DNA of 64,000 nt from Flavobacterium sp. N2270 (GTDB lineage Bacteria > Bacteroidota > Bacteroidia > Flavobacteriales > Flavobacteriaceae). Shown piece after piece: positions 50,829 to 60,162 of the stretch. The notes beneath the pieces are model-generated. The model was not told the origin of the DNA. It did no database searches and saw nothing but the letters and a program-made list of their open reading frames with translations. Position 1 is the stretch's first letter; the number at the start of each line of letters is the position of its first letter. Both the position numbers and the translations under genes were made by a program. The DNA lies in assembly GCF_025947225.1 (NCBI RefSeq), contig NZ_CP110005.1:62001-126000 (forward strand), given 5' to 3'.

Positions 50829-51836
50829 TTACCAGCGAATAATAACACTCCCCCAAGTGAAACCAGAACCAAAAGCAGCTAAAACCACTAAATCACCTTC
50901 TTTAATTTTTCCTTGTTCCCAAGCTTCAGTTAAAGCAATAGGAATAGATGCTGCAGTTGTGTTTCCGTATTTTTGAATATTATTAAACACTTGATCATCA
51001 GATAGTTTAAATTTTGATTGAATAAATTGAGAAATTCTCAAATTAGCTTGGTGAGGAACCAACATATCAATATCTGAAACTTCTAAATTATTGGCTTGTA
51101 AACCTTCGTTAATAACTTCACTAAAACGAACTACTGCATTTTTAAACACAAATTGTCCGTTCATATAAGGATAATAACTTTCATCATTTGGATCATTATC
51201 CGCAATAATATCAGTTACCCAACGTTTTCCCATTCCTGGTGCAACTAAAGATAACTCTTCAGCATGTTGTCCTTCAGAATGTAAATGTGTAGATAAAATT
51301 CCTTTTGATAAATCTTCTTCTCTAGATAAAACGGCTGCTCCTGCTCCATCTCCAAAAATTACCGAAACTCCACGACCTCTATCGGTCATATCTAAACCTG
51401 TTGAATGCAATTCTGAACCAATTACCAATACATTTTTATACATTCCCGTTTTAATATACTGATCTGCAACTGAAATAGCATACACAAAACCCGAACATTG
51501 ATTACGAACATCTAAAGCTCCAACTGTTTTTAAACCTAAATCTCTTTGAACCAAAACTCCTGGACCAGGGAAATAATAATCGGGACTTAAAGTAGCAAAA
51601 ACGATAAAATCGATATCTTCTTTAGCAACGCCTGAACGTTGAATGGCAATTTCTGCGGCTTTAACACCCATTGAAGTTGTTGTATCTTCTCCTCTAATAA
51701 TGTGTCTTCTTTCTTGAATTCCTGTGCGTTCTTGAATCCATGCGTCATTGGTATCCATTAACTTCGACAAATCGTCATTAGTCACTACATTTTCTGGCAC
51801 ATAAAACCCTAATCCTGATATTTTTGAATGATACAT
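50829..51836 (-). CDS. fabH: FabH: beta-ketoacyl-ACP synthase III
   Basis: 335 residues. Starts fatty-acid synthesis from acetyl-CoA (or branched acyl-CoA, usual in flavobacteria) and malonyl-ACP. Catalytic triad: Cys in VRNQCSGFVYA, His in VPHQANLRI and Asn in YGNTTAASIP. Preceded by a minus-strand -7 element TAAATTTG (51873-51866). Single gene. Confidence 0.95.
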   Translation of the reverse strand: MYHSKISGLGFYVPENVVTNDDLSKLMDTNDAWIQERTGIQERRHIIRGEDTTTSMGVKAAEIAIQRSGVAKEDIDFIVFATLSPDYYFPGPGVLVQRDLGLKTVGALDVRNQCSGFVYAISVADQYIKTGMYKNVLVIGSELHSTGLDMTDRGRGVSVIFGDGAGAAVLSREEDLSKGILSTHLHSEGQHAEELSLVAPGMGKRWVTDIIADNDPNDESYYPYMNGQFVFKNAVVRFSEVINEGLQANNLEVSDIDMLVPHQANLRISQFIQSKFKLSDDQVFNNIQKYGNTTAASIPIALTEAWEQGKIKEGDLVVLAAFGSGFTWGSVIIRW

Positions 51837-51865
51837 ATATTGTATTTTATTTAAAATCTAAACCG

Positions 51866-51873
51866 CAAATTTA
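51866..51873 (-). promoter_or_regulatory. -7 promoter element for fabH
   Basis: TAAATTTG on the minus strand, 30 bases before the fabH ATG. Confidence 0.45.
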
Positions 51874-51903
51874 AGAAATAAATAATATTAACTGTCATAT
51901 TTA

Positions 51904-52854
51904 TTAATTTGATAATTTTAAAAGAGTTAAATATAAAGTAACTCCTGGCTTTAAAGATACTAGTGATTCAAAATACAAAACACCTTCTTTATATTTTGCT
52001 TCTACCAAATATTTTTGTCCTTTATAATACGATTTGATTACATTAACTTCTAATTTTGATTTTTCTACAACTACAAGTTCAAAAGGATAAACTAAAATAT
52101 CTTCAAAAGAATCAAGTTCAAAATATTTTTTAGAAATCTGATTTACATCGCCAAAAAGTTTAGCTATTTCTAAATTATTTTTTTTACTAAATAATTCTTT
52201 TGGTTTCTCTGAAGCGATAATCTCTCCATTTTTCAAAACTATTATTTCATCTGAAAAAGATAATGCATCATCCATATCGTGAGTAGCCACTATGCAGGTA
52301 ATTCCTTTTTCTTTAGCATAATTAAAAACACTTCTCCTTAGATTATTTTTTCTAGAATTATCAATATGACTAAAAGGTTCATCAAATAATAGTATTTCTG
52401 GCTCTAAAGCCAAAACGCGTGCAATTGCAACTCGCTGCATTTGTCCACCACTAAGATTTTTCACTTTAACATTAGAAAACTCTGTCATTTCGACTAAATC
52501 TAGCAACTCTTCAACTTTTTTTTGTTTCTCTTCAAGATAAAAATTAGACAAAAATTTACCAATATTCTCTGCAGCAGTCGTAAAAGGCATTAAATCGAAA
52601 TCTTGAGCCAAATATTTCATAAAAGACATTCCGGGAACTAAATTATACTTAGGACCTAAAACTTCCGCATCATTCCAAAATATTTTTCCCTCATCTAAAT
52701 CTTCAAGTCCATAAATCACTTTTAACAAAGTACTTTTCCCACTCCCACTTTCGCCAATAAGTGAAATATGTTTCCCTTTCTCAACTGAAAAAGATATATT
52801 ATTGAGAATTTTAGATTTATCGTATGAAAAAACAACATTAGTTAATGAGAGCAT
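51904..52854 (-). CDS. ABC transporter ATP-binding protein with TOBE-like C-terminal domain
   Basis: 316 residues. Walker A GESGSGKST, signature LSGGQMQR, Walker B ILLFDEPFSH, His switch VATHDMDDALSF. About 100 further residues (from DVNQISKKY) look like a small beta-rich TOBE domain (YKGQKYLVEAKYKEGV), as in PotA/FbpC-type importers. No permease or binding-protein gene is adjacent, so the substrate is unknown. A -7 element TACTTTTG (minus strand, 52879-52872) lies upstream. Confidence 0.9.
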   Translation of the reverse strand: MLSLTNVVFSYDKSKILNNISFSVEKGKHISLIGESGSGKSTLLKVIYGLEDLDEGKIFWNDAEVLGPKYNLVPGMSFMKYLAQDFDLMPFTTAAENIGKFLSNFYLEEKQKKVEELLDLVEMTEFSNVKVKNLSGGQMQRVAIARVLALEPEILLFDEPFSHIDNSRKNNLRRSVFNYAKEKGITCIVATHDMDDALSFSDEIIVLKNGEIIASEKPKELFSKKNNLEIAKLFGDVNQISKKYFELDSFEDILVYPFELVVVEKSKLEVNVIKSYYKGQKYLVEAKYKEGVLYFESLVSLKPGVTLYLTLLKLSN

Positions 52855-52987
52855 CTTTTTAAAATTTTAAGCAAAAGTATAAAGAAAATACAGGAATTCT
52901 GGTTCAAAAAAATCGATTAAAAAATAATTTTCATATTCTATTTATTAATTATATATTGCACAACCCTAAATTATTAACCAATTTACG

Positions 52988-53593
52988 ATGAAAAAAAACT
53001 TATTTGCTTTAGCAATTATATTAGGCGCATTATTATCACCTAATCTTTCAAATGCACAATTTGGAGTTGAATTAAATTATGGAATGAACGGTTCTTATGA
53101 ACCAAGCTATAGTGGTTTCACACACTTTGGAGGTGGTGTAAGCTATAATTTTAATGAAACTTTTGGAGCAAAAATAGATTTTGCTTCTGATAAGTTTTCT
53201 ATTAAGAATGATTTTGGAACTGAAACTGGAACTTCTAACACAAGAATATCTTTACAAGGTGTAGTTAATGTTTCTAATTTAATTGATGATCGTTCATTTT
53301 ACAACAACTTTCAACTGTTAGCACATGCTGGTGCGGGTTTGTCAATTTTAAAATCTGACATAAATACAACAGGAACTGACCATATTTTAAATGTTATTAT
53401 TGGTGTAAATCCTCAATATAAAGTAGCAGAAGGGTTATATCTAGGAATTGACGCATCATTTATTGCAAATATTTCTCAACATTATAATTTTGACGGTACA
53501 TCAACTTATGTAGGAGATGATGTAAATTCAATTACAGGTTTAATGTACAATATATCTGCAACTGTATCCTATAAATTTGGAGACAATTATTAA
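52988..53593 (+). CDS. Small outer-membrane beta-barrel protein
   Basis: 201 residues. Signal peptide cleaved near NLSNAQ, then eight or so amphipathic strands (FGVELNYGMNGSYEP, FGGGVSYNFNETFGAKIDFA, GLMYNISATVSYKFG) typical of OmpA/porin-like 8-strand barrels (PF13568-like). Function unknown; common in Flavobacteriaceae. Confidence 0.85.
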   Translation: MKKNLFALAIILGALLSPNLSNAQFGVELNYGMNGSYEPSYSGFTHFGGGVSYNFNETFGAKIDFASDKFSIKNDFGTETGTSNTRISLQGVVNVSNLIDDRSFYNNFQLLAHAGAGLSILKSDINTTGTDHILNVIIGVNPQYKVAEGLYLGIDASFIANISQHYNFDGTSTYVGDDVNSITGLMYNISATVSYKFGDNY

Positions 53594-53616
53594 GCTCTAA
53601 AGCATAAAAATATTTT

Positions 53617-53646
53617 AAAGCCCAATTCGTTGAATTGGGCTTTTTC
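53617..53646 (+). terminator. Terminator after the small barrel gene
   Basis: A 12-bp perfect stem AAAGCCCAATTC with its complement around a 3-base loop, then T residues. Confidence 0.87.
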
Positions 53647-53731
53647 TTTACGTCAATTTGTCAGTTATACTTCTTTGGTATCTCTTTTGAAATAAAACAA
53701 ATAATAAAATGTTTAACTAAAAAATAAAAAT

Positions 53732-55633
53732 ATGTCTTCAGGAAAAATTAATGTTTCGGTTGAAAACATCTTTCCCTTAATAAAGAAATTCTTGTACAAT
53801 GACCACGAAATATTTCTTCGTGAATTGATTTCAAATGCAACTGATGCTACCCTAAAATTAAAGCACTTAACAAGCATTGGTGAAGCAAGTGTAGAATATG
53901 GAAACCCTAAAATTGAAGTGAAAATCGATAAAGAAGGAAAAAAAATCCATATTATTGATCAAGGATTAGGAATGTCTGCCGAAGAAGTTGAAAAATACAT
54001 CAATCAAATTGCTTTTTCTGGTGCTGAAGAGTTTTTAGAAAAATACAAAGACTCTGCCAAAGATTCAGGTGTAATTGGTCATTTTGGTTTAGGTTTTTAT
54101 TCTGCGTTCATGGTAGCTTCAAAAGTGGAATTAATTACAAAAACTTACAAAGATGAACCTGCAGCGCATTGGACATGCGATGGAAGTCCAGAATTTAATT
54201 TAGTTCCTCATGATAAAACAGAAAGAGGAACAGAAATAATTCTACATATTGCTGAAGATTCATTAGAATTTTTAGAAGAAAGTAAAATTCGCGAATTACT
54301 TACTAAGTACAATAAATTCATGCCAATTCCTATTAAGTTTGGAACTCGTAAAGAGAAAATTGAGCAGAAAAAAGGAGAATTCGTTGATAGTGAAAACAAA
54401 GACGAAATTTTCACAGAGGTTGAAGTAGATAACATCATCAATAATCCAAATCCGGCATGGACAAAACAACCTGCTGATTTAACCGAGGAAGATTATAAAA
54501 ATTTCTACCGTGAATTATATCCAATGCAATTTGATGAACCTTTGTTCAATATTCATTTAAATGTAGACTATCCATTTAATTTAACTGGAATTTTATATTT
54601 CCCTAAGTTATCTGCTGACATTCAAATGCAAAAAGATAAAATTCAGATGTACCAAAACCAAGTTTTCGTTACGGATAACGTGGAAGGAATTGTACCTGAA
54701 TTTTTAACAATGCTTAAAGGTGTTATTGATTCGCCAGATATTCCATTAAATGTATCGCGTTCTGGCTTACAAGCAGACAGTAATGTAAAGAAAATCTCTA
54801 ACTACATTACGCGTAAAGTTGCCGATAAATTGAAGGCTTTGTTTACAGAAAACCGTGAAGATTTTGAAAAAAAATGGAACGATATTAAAATTGTATTGGA
54901 ATACGGAATGCTTTCGGAACCAAAATTCTATGAAAAAGCAGGTGCCTTTACATTGTATCCAACTACTGATGATAAGTATTTTACTTTAGAAGAATTAAAA
55001 GAAGCTACTAAAGATACTCAGACAGATAAAGACGGAAAATTAGTCGTGTTATATGCATCTAATAAAGAAGCGCAACATAGTTATATTGAAATTGCTAAAG
55101 AAAAAGGATACAAAGTTATCTTATTAGATTCGCCAATTGTTTCGCATTTAATTCAAAAATTAGAAGCGGATAATGAGAATCTAACTTTTGCTCGTGTAGA
55201 TGCCGATCATATTGACAAGCTAATTCAGAAAGAAGAAAATCAAATTTCTAAATTATCAGAAGAAGAAACAACATCTTTAAAAAATATTTTAGAAACTCTT
55301 GTGCCAAAAGAAAAATATGCTGTACAAATGGAAGCGATGGACAGCAACGCGGCTCCGTTTATGATTACACAACCAGAATTCATGAGAAGAATGAAAGAAA
55401 TGAGTCAGTCTGGCGGTGGCGGAATGTTTGGAATGGGAAATATGCCAGAAATGTATAATTTGGTAGTCAATACCAATTCTGAACTAGCTTCTTCTATTTT
55501 AAGTTCTAATAATGATGAATCTAAAGCAACATTAGTAAAACAAGCGTTGGATTTAGCTAAACTTTCTCAAGGCTTATTAAAAGGTGAAGAATTGACTTCT
55601 TTTGTAAAACGTAGTTTTGAAACGTTAAAATAA
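53732..55633 (+). CDS. htpG: HtpG: Hsp90-family chaperone
   Basis: 633 residues, full length. N-terminal GHKL ATPase motifs: FLRELISNATDATLK, DQGLGMSAEEVEKYI and GVIGHFGLGFYSAFMVA. Middle-domain landmarks are NVDYPFNLTGILYFP and LPLNVSRS-type PLNVSRSGLQAD. The C terminus has a Gly/Met-rich stretch (GGGGMFGMGNMPEMYNL). Cytoplasmic ATP-dependent chaperone. Confidence 0.97.
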   Translation: MSSGKINVSVENIFPLIKKFLYNDHEIFLRELISNATDATLKLKHLTSIGEASVEYGNPKIEVKIDKEGKKIHIIDQGLGMSAEEVEKYINQIAFSGAEEFLEKYKDSAKDSGVIGHFGLGFYSAFMVASKVELITKTYKDEPAAHWTCDGSPEFNLVPHDKTERGTEIILHIAEDSLEFLEESKIRELLTKYNKFMPIPIKFGTRKEKIEQKKGEFVDSENKDEIFTEVEVDNIINNPNPAWTKQPADLTEEDYKNFYRELYPMQFDEPLFNIHLNVDYPFNLTGILYFPKLSADIQMQKDKIQMYQNQVFVTDNVEGIVPEFLTMLKGVIDSPDIPLNVSRSGLQADSNVKKISNYITRKVADKLKALFTENREDFEKKWNDIKIVLEYGMLSEPKFYEKAGAFTLYPTTDDKYFTLEELKEATKDTQTDKDGKLVVLYASNKEAQHSYIEIAKEKGYKVILLDSPIVSHLIQKLEADNENLTFARVDADHIDKLIQKEENQISKLSEEETTSLKNILETLVPKEKYAVQMEAMDSNAAPFMITQPEFMRRMKEMSQSGGGGMFGMGNMPEMYNLVVNTNSELASSILSSNNDESKATLVKQALDLAKLSQGLLKGEELTSFVKRSFETLK

Positions 55634-55661
55634 GAGAAAAGAAAAAAATAAATTTTATACT

Positions 55662-55696
55662 AAACCTGCAAGGATTTATACTCTTTGCAGGTTTTT
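55662..55696. terminator. Bidirectional terminator between htpG and the haemolysin III gene
   Basis: AAACCTGCAA pairs with TTGCAGGTTT around a 13-base loop. A T run follows on the plus side, and A-rich sequence serves the minus side less well. Confidence 0.75.
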
Positions 55697-55701
55697 CTAT
55701 T

Positions 55702-56328
55702 TTACACAATATTATAAATCATAAAGTAGTGCGAAATACTTCCGCCTAAAACGAATAGATGCCAAATGAAATGTCCATACGGAATTTTTTCAAATGCATA
55801 AAAAATAGTCCCCAAAGTATATAAAACTCCGCCAAGAGCTAAGTAAAACAAAGCTTCAACAGATAATAAATTTATTAATTGCTCATATTCAACTACAGCC
55901 AACCAGCCCATAATTAAATAAATAAGCAACGATAATTTATCAAGTTTTCCGGTTAAAAACAACTTCATTACTAATCCTAAAGCGGCAATGCTCCAAATTA
56001 CTAAAAAGAGTGTCCAACCAGTAGTTTTCTCTAAAGTAACCAAACAAATTGGTGTATACGTTCCTGCTATTAATAAGAAAATACCAATATGATCAAAAAT
56101 TTGTGCTTTTTGCTTTTTCTTCTCGTGAGAAATAGCATGATAAACAGTTGAAGCTGTGTAAAGAGCAATTAAACAAAAACCATAAATAACGATACTTAAA
56201 GTGCTAAAACTGGTTAATTCTCTGTTTTTTAATAACAAAAAAACAAGCCCAAAAACACCTAATATAATTCCAGCAGCATGTGAAATTACATTTAAAAATT
56301 CTTCTCTATTTTTAATACTTAATGACAT
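55702..56328 (-). CDS. Haemolysin III/PAQR-family membrane protein
   Basis: 208 residues, seven helices. Family landmarks: NVISHAAGIILGVFG with an early His, SSTVYH-type ASTVYHAISHEKKKQKAQIFDHIGIFLLIAGTYTP, and HFIWHLFVLGGSISHYFMIY with closing histidines. These residues are thought to bind zinc. Likely related to lipid or membrane homeostasis rather than true haemolysis. Confidence 0.93.
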   Translation of the reverse strand: MSLSIKNREEFLNVISHAAGIILGVFGLVFLLLKNRELTSFSTLSIVIYGFCLIALYTASTVYHAISHEKKKQKAQIFDHIGIFLLIAGTYTPICLVTLEKTTGWTLFLVIWSIAALGLVMKLFLTGKLDKLSLLIYLIMGWLAVVEYEQLINLLSVEALFYLALGGVLYTLGTIFYAFEKIPYGHFIWHLFVLGGSISHYFMIYNIV

Positions 56329-56410
56329 TTTAAACTAAATTGCTCTATAAAGGTATAAAAAAACAGAAAAATGTATTGTTAAAATACTTGTAAAAAAAGA
56401 GCTTAATTTC

Positions 56411-58528
56411 TTAATTCCCAATTAAACCGCCTTCTTCTTTTTTATCATTATTCAATAAATTAGAATCAACTTTTGCCAATTTGTTTTTTGTTGGAATTTT
56501 ATAATTCAGCGTAAATCCAATTCGTCTTGTGTCATATTTACTCTGTAATAAAACAGCTGTTCCTGCAGAACCAAAACCTTGTCTATTGGTATTTAAAATA
56601 TCATCAAAATTAAGAGCAACAGATAAATTATCGTTTAAGAATTTTTTCGAAAAAGTAAAATCTAAACTGTGACTAAATGATTCTTTTGCAACAAAGTAAT
56701 AGTAATTTCCATTTGGTGTACTATAGTTATAATTGGCAATAAATTTAATGTCTTTTGGTAACAGAATTTGCGACATAAAATTAAAAATCCAAAAACCTTT
56801 AGTCTCCAAATCAGGAATTTCATGCAGTTGATAACCAGCATAAGCGTATAAAAAATTAATTTTATCAGGGTTAAAATCAAACTTTAAGGTTTCGTTTAGT
56901 CCTTTTGTAAATAACATATAAGGAATAGGTAAACCAAGATTAAAATTGTGAATTTTTAATTCAGGTACATTAATACTTGTATTTGAAATTGCATTACTAT
57001 TTTCAGAAACCCTATTTACCACTTGATTTTTTGCAGAACTTACCGAATAACCAATAAAAGCATAATCAAAAGCACTAATTTTCATTTCGAAATTATCAAA
57101 AATAGTAGGTTGTAATTGCGGATTTCCAGAATAGTCTACATTAGGGTTTTGATAGTTGGTATTATTAGGATTTAATGACGAAGTACTTGGCAAACTAATC
57201 TTCTTATTATAATTAAAACTCATAAATATTTGAGGGTGAAAATTATATTGAACACTTGCGTTAGGGAAAAATTTAAATTTCTTAAACGGAATCAATTCAT
57301 CGGTATCGGTATTTCCTTTAATTAAATAATCTTCTGCCCTACTTCCTAAAATGAATTTAAACTTTTTATAATCGGACTGAAGTTCTGCGTAAGCAGCCAC
57401 TGTTCTTCTTGTATAATTTAAATTTTCAATACCATCGCTCTCTGCTTCAAAAGAAAGTTCGTCTATTAAAGTTCCAACACTAAATTTACTTTGGTCTAAA
57501 AGTTTAATTTCTTGAGAATAATCAATTTTAAAATTTAAATAATCTTGAAAACTAGAATTATTTAAAATGGAAGCATTTGTAATTCTTGAATCCAAATTAA
57601 AATCGGTTCTATTTCTATTAAAATTAAATTTAAACTCTAACTTTTTAGTTACATCTTCAAAATATTTTTGATAGGTAATTAAAGCATCTTGCCTATTACT
57701 TTTGGTCTTACTAAAATCATCCGAAGTAAAACCAAAACCATTGGCTAACGTATAAGCATCGTTATTATTAAAATTCATGTCATAATTCAACAACAATCGA
57801 TCTCTTTTTAAATTGAACTTTAATGCCGATTTTACATATGTACTTCTCCCTATTCTATCTGCATCAGTATCTGACAAAACAACACTTGGACTTGCTGTTG
57901 GTTGATTTGTTACTATAGACCATTGCGCACTTTCTCTATAGTTTTGACCAATGTTAATTTGCCATCCAAAATAGTTATTTCTAGCATTTAAAAGCAAGCT
58001 GTTATTAAAACGAACTCTTGTTTTATCATAATCGGTAAAATTTGCACCTGATGAATACGTGGCACTTAAATATTTTTTTGCAGTTCTACTCGTTATAATA
58101 TTAATAATTGCACCACCAGAAGTAGCAGGAAATTCAGCTCCTGGTTGCGTAATAACCTCAACTTTCTCTATGCTGTTTGCAGGCATTCCTTCTAAAAAAG
58201 AATTCAATTCATTAGAATAAATATTCAAAGGTCGTCCATCCAAATAAACTTCTAATTGCTTTCCTTGATACATCATGCCGGCAACATCAGAAATAATTAA
58301 ACCCGGAAGTTTTTTTAATCCTTCTAAAACCGAACCTGAATTTAATTGTGGTTGTTCAGAGAAATCAAAAACAGTTCTATCAGCCTTTTGTTCAATTGCC
58401 TTCTTTTTCTTAACAACTACAACTTCATTGAGTTCAACTTCTTTCTCAGTTTTATTTTCCTCTACTTGAGCATTACTAGTAAAAACAGTAACAACAAAAA
58501 CAATTACTAAACTTAAATACTTATTCAT
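56411..58528 (-). CDS. TonB-dependent receptor, outer-membrane beta-barrel family
   Basis: 705 residues. Signal peptide ending FTSNAQ. A plug domain (LKKLPGLIISDVAGMMYQG, LDGRPLNIYS, VEVITQPGAEFPATSGGAIINIIT) leads into a barrel of the PF14905 type. No N-terminal carboxypeptidase-like domain is present. The C terminus carries an odd hydrophilic tail (NNDKKEEGGLIGN) instead of a terminal aromatic. Substrate unknown. Confidence 0.88.
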   Translation of the reverse strand: MNKYLSLVIVFVVTVFTSNAQVEENKTEKEVELNEVVVVKKKKAIEQKADRTVFDFSEQPQLNSGSVLEGLKKLPGLIISDVAGMMYQGKQLEVYLDGRPLNIYSNELNSFLEGMPANSIEKVEVITQPGAEFPATSGGAIINIITSRTAKKYLSATYSSGANFTDYDKTRVRFNNSLLLNARNNYFGWQINIGQNYRESAQWSIVTNQPTASPSVVLSDTDADRIGRSTYVKSALKFNLKRDRLLLNYDMNFNNNDAYTLANGFGFTSDDFSKTKSNRQDALITYQKYFEDVTKKLEFKFNFNRNRTDFNLDSRITNASILNNSSFQDYLNFKIDYSQEIKLLDQSKFSVGTLIDELSFEAESDGIENLNYTRRTVAAYAELQSDYKKFKFILGSRAEDYLIKGNTDTDELIPFKKFKFFPNASVQYNFHPQIFMSFNYNKKISLPSTSSLNPNNTNYQNPNVDYSGNPQLQPTIFDNFEMKISAFDYAFIGYSVSSAKNQVVNRVSENSNAISNTSINVPELKIHNFNLGLPIPYMLFTKGLNETLKFDFNPDKINFLYAYAGYQLHEIPDLETKGFWIFNFMSQILLPKDIKFIANYNYSTPNGNYYYFVAKESFSHSLDFTFSKKFLNDNLSVALNFDDILNTNRQGFGSAGTAVLLQSKYDTRRIGFTLNYKIPTKNKLAKVDSNLLNNDKKEEGGLIGN

Positions 58529-58561
58529 TAAAACTTTGATTTCATATTAGACTAATTCTCC

Positions 58562-58569
58562 TAAATTTG
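58562..58569 (+). promoter_or_regulatory. -7 promoter element for the GNAT gene
   Basis: TAAATTTG, which places transcript start near 58574. This rules against a TTG start at 58567 and supports the ATG at 58597. Confidence 0.5.
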
Positions 58570-58596
58570 TTACAACATATCATCAATAAAACAGAA

Positions 58597-59097
58597 ATGA
58601 ATTTACAACCCACTTTAGCTAACGAAATAATCACCATTAAGCCTATTCAAAAAGAAGATTTTGAAGCTTTATTTGCTATAGCCTCAGATGAACTTCTTTG
58701 GGAACAACACCCTAATAAGGACAGATATAAAAAAGAAGTATTCCAATTGTTTTTTGAAAATGCAATACAATCTAAAGGGGCATTTATCGTTATTAATAAT
58801 AAGACAAATGAAATAATTGGTTCTTCACGTTATTATGAATTTAACGAAGTTGAAAAAAGTATTGTAATAGGTTATACTTTTATTTCAAGAGCATTTTGGG
58901 GCAAAAACTACAACAGCAGTTTAAAAGAATTAATGATAAACTATGCTTTTCAGTTTGTAAACAAAGTATATTTTCATGTTGGCGAAACAAATTATCGCTC
59001 GCAAAAAGCAGTTGAAAAATTAGGCGCAATAAAAATTGGAGAAATAAAAAGCGAAAACTTATCTAAAATAAACTGGGTTTATCAACTTAAAAAATAA
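58597..59097 (+). CDS. GNAT-family N-acetyltransferase
   Basis: 166 residues. RimJ/RimL-like acetyltransferase fold: ITIKPIQKEDFEALFAIASDELLWEQHP, the acetyl-CoA region YTFISRAFWGKNYNSSLKELMINYAF, and YFHVGETNYRSQKAVEKLGA. Acceptor unknown (amino group of a protein or small molecule). The start was chosen from promoter position and homology-like N terminus. Confidence 0.88.
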   Translation: MNLQPTLANEIITIKPIQKEDFEALFAIASDELLWEQHPNKDRYKKEVFQLFFENAIQSKGAFIVINNKTNEIIGSSRYYEFNEVEKSIVIGYTFISRAFWGKNYNSSLKELMINYAFQFVNKVYFHVGETNYRSQKAVEKLGAIKIGEIKSENLSKINWVYQLKK

Positions 59098-59200
59098 AAC
59101 TATCTTTATTGTACTAAACACTAAAATGTTGATTTTTTTTAACATTTTTTTAAACCTTTTTGTTTTTTAGGCATCTAATGAATATATAACACTAAAAAAA

Positions 59201-60040
59201 ATGATTATGAAAAATTTAAAAACGTATGTGTTTGGAAGCTTTTTAGCTTTAAGTACAATGCTAGTTTCTTGCAATAAAGATGAAGATATTGCTGTGGATA
59301 CGGAACTTCTTGCTGCAAATGCACAAATTGATTTTGGAAATGAAGTAGATTTTAATGCTGGTGTAGATGTGGCAAATGAAAATTCTAGTTATTCAGATAG
59401 AAATGGCACAGATTTTCAATCTATATATGCTACATGTGCGGATGTTTCTGTAGACAATCCTAATATAGGTGAATTTCCTAAAACATTCACTGTAGATTTT
59501 GGAACTGGATGTTTACATAATGGTATTCTTCGCTCAGGAATAATTACAATTACTTTTTCAAATTATTTTATTGAATATGGAAGTACAATGACCATTACTC
59601 GTTCAAATAATTATTATGTAAACAACAGAAAGTTAGAAGGAACTGTTGTGTATGAAAACACTACCACAAACACTGCAATTCCTAGATGGAACAGAACGGT
59701 TACTAACGGAAAACTAACAACTTTAACTGGAGTAGAATATACTTTCTACGGTAGTAGAACTGTACAACAAACGGAAGGTGTAGGAACATTAACTCTAGGA
59801 GACAATACTTATGAAGTTTTGTCTGGTAATCATACAGTAACAAAACCAAACGGAAGCACACTTACGGTAACAGTTGTTGAAACATTAATTAAAAAATATT
59901 CTTGTAATTATATTTCACAAGGTCAATTAAACCTTCAAGGTTCTTATTTAGATGGTATTCTAGATTATGGAGACAATACTTGTGACAATCAAGCCACTTA
60001 CACACATTCTGATGGAAATGTTTATAATGTAAGTTTGTAA
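59201..60040 (+). CDS. Hypothetical lipoprotein, possibly surface-exposed
   Basis: 279 residues. Lipoprotein signal STMLVSC followed by NKDEDIAVD; the K-D-E run after the lipid Cys resembles the K-(D/E)2 export signal of Capnocytophaga. The remaining sequence is beta-rich with GTVVYENTTTN and a pair of Cys-containing stretches (GTGCLHNG, KYSCNYISQG, DNTCDNQ). I recognise no domain. Either ATG 59201 or 59207 could be used. Followed by a strong terminator. Confidence 0.72.
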   Translation: MIMKNLKTYVFGSFLALSTMLVSCNKDEDIAVDTELLAANAQIDFGNEVDFNAGVDVANENSSYSDRNGTDFQSIYATCADVSVDNPNIGEFPKTFTVDFGTGCLHNGILRSGIITITFSNYFIEYGSTMTITRSNNYYVNNRKLEGTVVYENTTTNTAIPRWNRTVTNGKLTTLTGVEYTFYGSRTVQQTEGVGTLTLGDNTYEVLSGNHTVTKPNGSTLTVTVVETLIKKYSCNYISQGQLNLQGSYLDGILDYGDNTCDNQATYTHSDGNVYNVSL

Positions 60041-60058
60041 ATAAAACAATTAGTAATC

Positions 60059-60100
60059 AAAAGTCCTTAAGTACATATAAAACTTAAGGACTTTTTTTTT
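60059..60100 (+). terminator. Terminator after the hypothetical lipoprotein gene
   Basis: A 14-bp stem AAAAGTCCTTAAGT with its complement, a 9-base loop and a nine-T run. Confidence 0.9.
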
Positions 60101-60133
60101 TATAATTAAGCCTAATAACTTATTATATTCATT

Positions 60134-60141
60134 TATATTTG
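60134..60141 (+). promoter_or_regulatory. -7 promoter element for the EamA gene
   Basis: TATATTTG, 22 bases before the ATG, matching the Bacteroidota consensus. Confidence 0.5.
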
Positions 60142-60162
60142 CGCCCCTTAAAAAAATGAGAC

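Noticed and set aside
58567..58596. TTG start for the GNAT gene
   Set aside because: The TTG is part of the -7 element TAAATTTG, so the transcript would begin downstream of it.
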